From positions 124,001-188,000 of the forward strand of contig NZ_UTKY01000091.1 of assembly GCF_900583165.1 (NCBI RefSeq): a DNA stretch of 64,000 nucleotides. Reading direction: 5' to 3'. A model generated the notes under the pieces. That model was not told where the DNA came from. It ran no database searches and was given only the letters and a program-made list of their open reading frames with translations. Each line of letters opens with the position of its first letter. The stretch's first letter is position 1. A program made the position numbers and the translations under genes. This DNA comes from Pseudomonas viridiflava. Lineage in GTDB: Bacteria > Pseudomonadota > Gammaproteobacteria > Pseudomonadales > Pseudomonadaceae. This document shows positions 58,306 through 64,000 of the stretch, piece by piece.

Positions 58306-58785
58306 ATGAACCGAGTGTTGTACCCAGGTACCTTCGACCCGATTACCAAAGGCCATGGCGATCTGGTCGAACGCGCCTCTCGCCTGTTCGACCACGTGAT
58401 CATCGCGGTCGCGGCCAGCCCCAAGAAAAACCCGCTGTTTCCCCTGGAACAGCGCGTGGAGCTGGCGCGTGAGGTCACCAAGCACCTGCCCAACGTGGAA
58501 GTGGTGGGCTTTTCCACATTGCTCGCGCATTTCGCCAAGGAGCAGAACGCCAATGTGTTCTTGCGTGGCCTGCGCGCGGTGTCGGACTTCGAATACGAAT
58601 TCCAGCTGGCCAACATGAACCGCCAACTGGCGCCGGACGTGGAAAGCCTGTTCCTCACGCCGTCGGAACGTTATTCGTTCATTTCTTCGACGTTAGTGCG
58701 TGAAATCGCCGCTTTGGGCGGCGATATTACCAAGTTCGTGCACCCGGCCGTGGCCGATGCGCTGACGCTGCGCTTCAAGAAGTAA
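58306..58785 (+). CDS. coaD: Phosphopantetheine adenylyltransferase CoaD
   Basis: A 159-residue nucleotidyltransferase, fourth step of coenzyme A synthesis. It has VLYPGTFDPITKGHGDLVER (TxxH motif GTFDPITxGH), FLRGLRAVSDFEYEFQLANM and ERYSFISSTLVREIAALGGD (ISST motif). The ATG at 58306 is standard; the longer open frame upstream has no family match. A 103-base gap separates it from laoA. Confidence 0.97.
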   Translation: MNRVLYPGTFDPITKGHGDLVERASRLFDHVIIAVAASPKKNPLFPLEQRVELAREVTKHLPNVEVVGFSTLLAHFAKEQNANVFLRGLRAVSDFEYEFQLANMNRQLAPDVESLFLTPSERYSFISSTLVREIAALGGDITKFVHPAVADALTLRFKK

Positions 58786-58887
58786 GACCGCTCACTCGGC
58801 GCCTGCTCGCACTGCGGGCGCCAATGCGGCACAATTGCGCGCATTCGTTTTCAAATGCCCTGGCTGACAGCCCTGGCAGGAGTTTCC

Positions 58888-59139
58888 ATGTCCCTGATCA
58901 TCACCGACGATTGCATCAATTGCGACGTCTGCGAACCCGAGTGCCCGAACGCTGCTATTTCCCAAGGTGAAGAGATCTACGTGATCGACCCTAACCTGTG
59001 CACGCAGTGTGTTGGCCACTATGACGAACCTCAGTGCCAGCAGGTGTGCCCGGTGGATTGCATTCCGTTGGATGAGGCTCATCCGGAGACGGAAGAGCAG
59101 TTAATGGAGAAGTACCGCAAGATTACTGGCAAGGCCTGA
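58888..59139 (+). CDS. fdx: Ferredoxin with two [4Fe-4S] clusters (Alvin type)
   Basis: An 83-residue ferredoxin. Cluster ligands are in DDCINCDVCEPECPNAAIS (CxxCxxCxxxCP) and in LCTQCVGHYDEPQCQQVCPV, where CxxC is followed by an eight-residue insert and CxxxCP. The insert and the C-terminal helix EEQLMEKYRKITGKA mark the Allochromatium-type, low-potential ferredoxins, essential in P. aeruginosa. The ATG at 58888 lies nine bases after AGGAG. Confidence 0.96.
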   Translation: MSLIITDDCINCDVCEPECPNAAISQGEEIYVIDPNLCTQCVGHYDEPQCQQVCPVDCIPLDEAHPETEEQLMEKYRKITGKA

Positions 59140-59144
59140 GGGCC

Positions 59145-59236
59145 TCATCGGGGGCAAGCTCCCTCCCACACTGACTGTATTCACAAATAAAAAGCTGTGA
59201 ACCCGGTCAAATGTGGGAGGGGGCTTGCCCCCGATG
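59145..59236. repeat. Two REP units in inside-out orientation after fdx
   Basis: A right-hand unit TCATCGGGGGCAAGCTCCCT (59145-59170) is followed, 38 bases on, by a left-hand unit ATGTGGGAGGGGGCTTGCCC (59209-59236). In every other copy the left-hand unit comes first. The two units here face away from each other. Confidence 0.85.
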
Positions 59237-59260
59237 GCTATATCAGCCATCACCTGGCAA

Positions 59261-60073
59261 TCAGCTCTGGCACCTAGGGCAAAACACACTCGCCCGCTGC
59301 CCCAGCACCACATTGCGCAACTCAGTCCCACAGACCTTGCAGCCCTCGCCGCCCCGTCCGTACACGAACAGCTCCTGCTGGAAATACCCCGGCTGCCCAT
59401 CCCCACCGATAAAGTCGCGCAACGTGGTACCACCGCGCTCAATGGCGGCCGCCAGCACGCGCTTGATTTCAATCGCCAGCTTCAAGTAACGACCCCGGGA
59501 AATCCCCCCCGCCGCCCGACGTGGGTCGATCCCCGCCGCAAACAGCGCTTCCGTCGCATAGATGTTCCCCACGCCCACCACCACCGCATTGTCCATGATG
59601 AACGGCTTCACCGCCATCGACTTACCACGCGACAGCTGGAACAAACGCTCGCCGTCAAACAAGTCGGTCAACGGCTCCGGCCCCAGGCGCAGCAGCAGTT
59701 CGTGGTTGTGCGGGTCTTGGCTCCACAGCATGGCGCCAAAGCGCCGTGGGTCGGTGTAGCGCAGGGCCAGGCCGGATTCGAGTTCGATGTCGACGTGCTC
59801 ATGCTTGAGCGCTGGCAACCCCGCTTCTACCAAGCGCAAGTTGCCGGACATGCCCAAGTGGCTGATCAAGGTGCCCACCTCGGCATTGATCAACAGGTAC
59901 TTGGCCCGCCGCTCCACCCGTACGATGCGCTGCCCGGACAGGCGCACATCCAGGTCTTCCGGGATCGGCCAGCGCAGGCGCCGTTCACGCACCACCACGC
60001 GGCTGACACGCTGGCCTTCCAGGTGCGGCGCAATCCCGCGACGGGTGGTTTCGACTTCGGGTAACTCAGGCAT
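59261..60073 (-). CDS. mutM: Formamidopyrimidine-DNA glycosylase MutM (Fpg)
   Basis: A 270-residue base-excision repair enzyme that removes 8-oxoguanine. The catalytic N-terminus is MPELPEVETTRRGI (Pro2), the Lys of the active site is in RAKYLLINAEVGTLI, the H2TH region in FIMDNAVVVGVGNIYATEAL, and the C-terminal zinc finger in GCKVCGTELRNVVLG with FCPRCQ. All are intact. It is followed leftwards by a REP pair, and its start lies 21 bases after the HDOD gene. Confidence 0.97.
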   Translation of the reverse strand: MPELPEVETTRRGIAPHLEGQRVSRVVVRERRLRWPIPEDLDVRLSGQRIVRVERRAKYLLINAEVGTLISHLGMSGNLRLVEAGLPALKHEHVDIELESGLALRYTDPRRFGAMLWSQDPHNHELLLRLGPEPLTDLFDGERLFQLSRGKSMAVKPFIMDNAVVVGVGNIYATEALFAAGIDPRRAAGGISRGRYLKLAIEIKRVLAAAIERGGTTLRDFIGGDGQPGYFQQELFVYGRGGEGCKVCGTELRNVVLGQRASVFCPRCQS

Positions 60074-60094
60074 GCGTACCTCTTGAAGGAAGGG

Positions 60095-60961
60095 TCAGTG
60101 AGCGCCCAGCTCGCGGATCGACAACTTCATGCTTTCGAAGTCGTAGTCCGACAGGCCCACGTAGTCCAGAACCAGGTGGCTGATGGCATTCCACTCATGG
60201 TCGATAGACTGATTGCCCAACACGCGGAAGGACGAGCAGATGTGCTCGGCCATTTTCAGGATCGCCAGCAGGTTTTTAAGCTGCGGGTTGCGCGACGACT
60301 CATCGCTGAAAACGGCCAGGGCGTTGTGGTGGTTGGCGATGGCGTCGGTCACATGCTCCGGCAGGCGCCAGGATTTGGCGGTGTAGTAGCCCACCACTGC
60401 ATGGTTGGTGTTGAACGCATTGTTCTCGGTGTCGACCACGCGGCAGTCGGTACCCGCGTTGGCGTAGGCTTCTTCGAGCACCGCCATGTAGTTGGGGAAG
60501 CGTTTGAGCATCAATGGCACGCCGCAATCGTGGAACAGGCCCAAGGCATAGGCCTCGTCCACCGCCTGGGAGCCGGTGCGCTTGGCCAGGGTCAGGCAGG
60601 TCATGGCCACATCCTGGGCGGTGTCCCAGAAGCGGTTGAGTGTCACGATGGTGTCGTCGCTCATCTCGCCCTTGATCGACAACGCGTTGATCAGGTTGAT
60701 GATCGAACGGCTGCCCAGCAGATTAACCGCGCGCTGGATCGAGGCGATCTTGTTGCTCAGGCCGAAGTACGACGAGTTAACGATCTTGAGCAACGCGCCG
60801 GACAGGCCTGGGTCCTGAGAAATCAGCCGGGCGATCACTTCCAGGTCCGGATCGGGCATGTATTGCTCCATCTGCAGGTCCACCATGATCTGCGGTTGGG
60901 GCGGTACGCTGATACCTTGCAGGGCCTGTTGGATCTGTTCGGCGGATAGCTCTTGGGACAT
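60095..60961 (-). CDS. HDOD domain protein
   Basis: A 288-residue protein with one HDOD domain (about residues 18-220), a degenerate HD-phosphohydrolase fold used in signalling. Recognisable segments: LISQDPGLSGALLKIVNSSY, FGLSNKIASIQRAVNLLGSR, and GLFHDCGVPLMLKRFPNYM. Most HDOD proteins have lost metal-dependent hydrolase activity and act as scaffolds in c-di-GMP or stress pathways. The gene is next to mutM on the same strand; no other signalling domain is fused. Confidence 0.9.
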   Translation of the reverse strand: MSQELSAEQIQQALQGISVPPQPQIMVDLQMEQYMPDPDLEVIARLISQDPGLSGALLKIVNSSYFGLSNKIASIQRAVNLLGSRSIINLINALSIKGEMSDDTIVTLNRFWDTAQDVAMTCLTLAKRTGSQAVDEAYALGLFHDCGVPLMLKRFPNYMAVLEEAYANAGTDCRVVDTENNAFNTNHAVVGYYTAKSWRLPEHVTDAIANHHNALAVFSDESSRNPQLKNLLAILKMAEHICSSFRVLGNQSIDHEWNAISHLVLDYVGLSDYDFESMKLSIRELGAH

Positions 60962-61045
60962 AAGTACTTACTCTGGGCTAGGGGGCGATTCTAACCCCTA
61001 AGCAAACCTGACCGACACCTCAAAAACCCGAACTGCAACCCGGTC

Positions 61046-61137
61046 AAATGTGGAAGCTGGCTTGTCTGCGATGGCATCACCGCCGTACGTCTGATACACC
61101 GCGCCGCCTGCATCGCGGGCAAGCCCGCTCCCACATG
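61046..61137. repeat. Diverged REPIN (group D) before rlmI
   Basis: Left unit ATGTGGAAGCTGGCTTGTCT and right unit CGGGCAAGCCCGCTCCCACA; the two no longer match over the full stem. It lies between the start codons of the divergent HDOD gene and rlmI, an unusual place for a REP because it falls in a probable promoter region. Confidence 0.8.
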
Positions 61138-61186
61138 AAACGCGCTGTAACAGGTATACTCCCGCTCTTTTTTCCGGAGCGACGTC

Positions 61187-62383
61187 ATGTCCCTGCCAAG
61201 CCTGCGTCTCAAAGCCAACGCCGATCGTCGTTTGCGCAACGGCCACCTGTGGGTCTACAGCAACGAAATCGACGTGGCTGCCACCCCACTTCACGGCTTT
61301 CAGGCAGGCGACCAGGCTATCCTGGAAGCGGCCGGCGGCAAGACCCTGGGCATCGTGGCCATGAGCCCGAACAACCTGATCTGCGCCCGCCTGCTGTCGC
61401 GCGACATCAAGTTGCCGCTGGACAAGTCGCTGCTGGTGCACCGCATCAACGTGGCCCTGTCCCTGCGCGATCGCCTGTTCGACAAGCCGTTCTATCGCCT
61501 GGTCTACGGCGATTCCGACCTGCTGCCGGGCCTGGTGGTTGACCGTTTCGGCGACATCCTGGTGGTACAGATCGCCTCGGCGACCATGGAAGCCCACAAA
61601 GAAGACGTGATCGCCGCACTGACCCAAGTGCTCAAGCCAAGCGGCATCCTGTTCAAGAACGACTCCGCCGCCCGCGACGCCGAAGGCCTTAATCGCTACG
61701 TTGAAACCGTGTTCGGTCTGGTACCGGAGTGGGTTGCACTGGAAGAGAACGGCGTGAAATTCGAAGCCCCGGTGATTCAGGGCCAGAAGACCGGCTGGTT
61801 CTACGACCACCGTATGAACCGTGCGCGCCTGGCCCCGTATGCCAAAGGCAAACGCGTTCTGGACCTCTACAGCTACATCGGCGGCTGGGGCGTGCAGGCT
61901 GCAGCCTTTGGCGCCAGTGAAGTGTTCTGCGTCGACGCCTCCGCCTTCGCCCTCGACGGCGTTGAGCGCAACGCTGCGCTGAACGGTGTTGCCGAGAAGA
62001 TGACCTGCATCGAAGGCGACGTGTTTGAAGCGCTCAAGGAGCTGAAAGCCAGCGAAGAACGCTTCGACGTGATCGTTGCCGACCCACCGGCCTTCATCAA
62101 ACGCAAAAAAGACATGAAAAACGGCGAAGGCGCCTACCGTCGCCTGAACGAGCAAGCCATGCGCCTGCTCAGCAAGGACGGCATCCTGGTCAGCGCTTCG
62201 TGCTCCATGCACCTGCCGGAAGATGACCTGCAAAACATCCTGCTGACCAGCGCCCGTCATTTGGATCGCAATATCCAGATGCTGGAACGTGGCGGCCAGG
62301 GCCCGGACCATCCGGTGCACCCGGCGATTGCCGAAACGCGGTACATCAAGAGTATTACGTGCCGGTTGCTGCCTAATAGCTAA
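61187..62383 (+). CDS. rlmI: 23S rRNA m5C1962 methyltransferase RlmI
   Basis: A 398-residue SAM-dependent methyltransferase. An N-terminal PUA domain (SLRLKANADRRLRNGHLWVY, SNEID) binds RNA. The Rossmann domain has GKRVLDLYSYIGGWGVQAAA (motif I), EVFCVDASAFALDGVERNAA, DVIVADPPAFIKRKKDMKNG and LVSASCSMHLPEDDL with the catalytic Cys. It modifies C1962 of 23S rRNA. ACCGGAG-type binding site (TCCGGAGCG) lies before the ATG. Confidence 0.95.
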   Translation: MSLPSLRLKANADRRLRNGHLWVYSNEIDVAATPLHGFQAGDQAILEAAGGKTLGIVAMSPNNLICARLLSRDIKLPLDKSLLVHRINVALSLRDRLFDKPFYRLVYGDSDLLPGLVVDRFGDILVVQIASATMEAHKEDVIAALTQVLKPSGILFKNDSAARDAEGLNRYVETVFGLVPEWVALEENGVKFEAPVIQGQKTGWFYDHRMNRARLAPYAKGKRVLDLYSYIGGWGVQAAAFGASEVFCVDASAFALDGVERNAALNGVAEKMTCIEGDVFEALKELKASEERFDVIVADPPAFIKRKKDMKNGEGAYRRLNEQAMRLLSKDGILVSASCSMHLPEDDLQNILLTSARHLDRNIQMLERGGQGPDHPVHPAIAETRYIKSITCRLLPNS

Positions 62384-62399
62384 TTAACACCAGCACACT

Positions 62400-62500
62400 T
62401 GTAGGAGCGAGCTTGCTCGCGAAGCACTCATAGGCAACGCGGGCTACCTGATATCACTGCGTTATCGTTGACGATTTTCGCGAGCAAGCTCGCTCCTACA
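62400..62500. repeat. REPIN (group B), left of the truncated MFS gene
   Basis: Outer arms TGTAGGAGCGAGCTTGCTCG and its complement. The sequence is nearly the same as the copy at 63481 (about four differences over 101 bases, all in the spacer). Its right end lies next to the broken start of the MFS gene. Confidence 0.95.
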
Positions 62501-62501
62501 G

Positions 62502-63470
62502 TTGTGGCGCACATCAATAGGGGAAGCTACCTACGCTGCTTTTGATTGCCTGTCGATCTTCGGGGCCATCGGTTGCGCGCTCGCGCCGGACTACCTGAGC
62601 TTCCTGCTGTTTCGCAGTGTGCAGGCGATGGGTTGTGGGTTCTTTGTATTGGGTCACGCACTGGTGGAGGACTTGTTCGATGAGCAAGATCGCGCCCGTG
62701 TGCGCCTGTATTACATGACCCTGAGCGGCTCGTTTGTGGCGCTTTCGCCGCTGATCGGATCCTGGCTGCAAACCACGTTCGACTGGCAAGGCAGCTTCTA
62801 CGGCTTTGCCCTAATGGCGCTGGGCATGCTGATCCACGCGTTGTGCATCCTGCCGTCTAAGTCCGCCAGCCCATACCGCGAGCCGGTGTCGATCATCGGC
62901 ACCCTCAAGGCCGTCATGCGCAATAAGCATTTCCTACGCTACTGGTGGATAGCCGCGCTGGTCTTCGCCTGCTACTTCGCCCTCATCAGCGTCACACCGC
63001 TGATCTTCATGGATGCCTTGAAGCTCTCCGAATACCAATATGCGCTGGTGCTGATGGTGTATGGCGTAGCCTACCTGCTCGGCGGCGTCACGGCGTCGTA
63101 TTTGCAAAAGCGCATCACGCTGTCGCGGCAGATCAATATCGGCCTTGGCCTGCTGGCAATCGCCGGGGGGCTGCTGACGTTAATTGTCAGTATGGAAGCC
63201 ATCACCACCGTGACCCTGCTGATTCCGATGCTGATCAGCGCGCTGGCCGTCACCCTGGTGCGACCTGCCGCGATTTCTGCGGCGATGCTGTTGTTTTCCC
63301 ACAGCGCAGGCACGGCCGCGTCAGCGGGCAACAGCATCATGTTCCTCACTGCCGCCATTAGCAGCGCGGCGCTGGCCCAGGCGGGCGACTATATGTTGAT
63401 GACTATTGCCTTAAGCTTCGTGGCCCTCAGCCTCTGGGGCTGGCTAACCAACGCCCGCCTCCAACGTTGA
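62502..63470 (+). pseudogene. MFS drug/H+ antiporter (DHA1) gene lacking its 5' end
   Basis: An open frame of 322 codons that belongs to the 12-helix DHA1 (Bcr/CmlA-like) transporters but begins inside the third membrane segment: FGAIGCALAPDYLSFLLFRS and VQAMGCGFFVLGHALVEDLF are the TM3-TM4 region, DEQDRARVRLYYMTLSG follows. About 70 residues, including TM1, TM2 and the loop with the motif A sequence, are missing. The first codons (MWRTSIGEATYAAFD) overlap the REPIN edge and have no good ribosome binding site. The remainder is intact and has no internal stop. Most likely an inactive remnant; a short protein from an internal start remains possible. Confidence 0.85.
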
Positions 63471-63480
63471 CGCTTTACCT

Positions 63481-63581
63481 TGTAGGAGCGAGCTTGCTCG
63501 CGAAGCACTCACAGGCAACGCGGGCTACCGGATAGCACCGCGTTATCGTTGACGATTTTCGCGAGCAAGCTCGCTCCTACA
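63481..63581. repeat. REPIN (group B), between the truncated MFS gene and the RAYT gene
   Basis: Same family and orientation as the copy at 62400, with identical outer 20-base arms TGTAGGAGCGAGCTTGCTCG. It lies 92 bases in front of the RAYT start codon, the usual location of a RAYT's own REP. Confidence 0.95.
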
Positions 63582-63673
63582 GTGAGTTGGGACATATTCA
63601 GAAGTACTGTCTAGGCGCCAGTGAACAGTAGGTCTTCTAAGGTTCTCTTCCAATCACAGAAGAGGACGAAGGA

Positions 63674-64000
63674 ATGTCCACCCAGCAAAACGCACATCGG
63701 CTCCGTACCGGGCGCTATTCCGAGACGGACAGGATTTACCTGCTCACCGCCGTTACTCACCAACGCCAGCCGATCTTCAAGGATTGGCGTATCGGGCGCC
63801 TGCTCGTCAGCCAATTCAAAAATGCCCAGGAAGAAGGCAAAGCGACTTCTTTGGCCTGGGTGGTCATGCCAGACCATTTCCACTGGCTGGTGCAATTGCA
63901 TAACGGCGATCTGCCAAGGCTGATGCGAATCACCAAGTCACGAAGTGCTCGCGCCATCAACCAGGCGAGGCGCTCTTTCGGGACTGTTTGGCAAAAAGGC
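63674..64000 (+). CDS. REP-associated tyrosine transposase (RAYT), N-terminal part
   Basis: The first 109 codons of a Y1 (HUH-like) transposase, cut by the window end. It begins MSTQQNAHRLRTGRYSETDR and IYLLTAVTHQRQPIFKDW, then shows VVMPDHFHWLVQL, the His-x-His metal-binding motif (HFH) of the Y1 family, and GTVWQKG, which usually precedes the YYDR region bearing the catalytic tyrosine outside the window. RAYTs bind REP hairpins and are thought to spread REPINs. The ATG has GACGAAGGA just upstream. Whether the gene is complete cannot be seen. Confidence 0.93.
   Translation, partial: MSTQQNAHRLRTGRYSETDRIYLLTAVTHQRQPIFKDWRIGRLLVSQFKNAQEEGKATSLAWVVMPDHFHWLVQLHNGDLPRLMRITKSRSARAINQARRSFGTVWQKG

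Noticed and set aside
168..63581. Reading the many inverted repeats as a CRISPR array or as tRNA-linked attachment sites
   Set aside because: The repeats are dispersed single intergenic elements with inverted halves, not evenly spaced direct repeats with spacers, and no cas, integrase or tRNA gene is nearby.

Overview
The window is a piece of chromosome from a Pseudomonas of the P. fluorescens group. Three things show this: gene order close to what I recall of the P. aeruginosa PA0361-PA0413 region (fdx/coaD/lao, ftsYEX-rpoH, thiSG, metXW, proC-pilT, pyrRB-pyrC', algH-tonB3-gshB, pilGHIJ-chpA), high-GC coding sequence on both strands, and many REP/REPIN palindromes typical of this group. No rRNA or tRNA gene, CRISPR array or insertion sequence with a conventional transposase was seen.

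Layout. 1-3.8 kb: the end of rsmE, then a DadA-like flavoprotein, RidA and an amino-acid-binding protein on the minus strand, with a divergent LysR regulator. 3.9-12.8 kb: a hemolysin III-like membrane protein, then a complete biotin-independent malonate decarboxylase locus (mdcABCDEGH plus the malonate carrier madLM), with mdcR convergent at its far end. 13.0-15.0 kb: a small accessory patch holding a DUF6124-like protein with a structured, C4-like leader, a polymorphic-toxin-44 domain protein overlapping a small membrane protein (possible immunity partner), and an orphan HigA-type antitoxin. 15.1-25.0 kb: the Pil-Chp chemosensory operon of type IV pili (pilG, pilH, pilI, pilJ, chpA, chpC), without pilK or chpB. 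25.2-31.1 kb: gshB, tonB, algH, ruvX, pyrR, pyrB and a dihydroorotase-like pyrC' without its metal site. 31.3-43.7 kb: TM2 protein, NlpC/P60 hydrolase, pilT, yggS-proC-yggT, metX-metW, DUF4426-rdgB-hemW-DUF3392, trmB-thiG-thiS, DUF423, mtgA. 43.8-52.6 kb: rpoH, ftsX-ftsE-ftsY, two M16 peptidase-family proteins, rsmD, a YheT-like hydrolase. 52.7-58.2 kb: a sulfurtransferase and the laoR-laoC-laoB-laoA long-chain-alcohol oxidation cluster. 58.3-62.4 kb: coaD, fdx, mutM, an HDOD protein, rlmI. 62.4-64.0 kb: a 5'-truncated MFS transporter gene between two nearly identical REPINs, then the first 109 codons of a RAYT (REP-associated tyrosine transposase) cut by the window end.

The genes are mostly conserved housekeeping functions. 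Many neighbours overlap by 1-8 bases (mdc, pil-chp, ftsYEX, pyrB-pyrC', rdgB-hemW), which indicates translational coupling. The most distinctive signal is the REP population: about 15 REPINs, plus a collapsed 34-base perfect palindrome and an inside-out REP pair, nearly all between genes, together with the RAYT enzyme class that is thought to mobilise them. The most likely place for something little described is the 13.0-15.0 kb patch.
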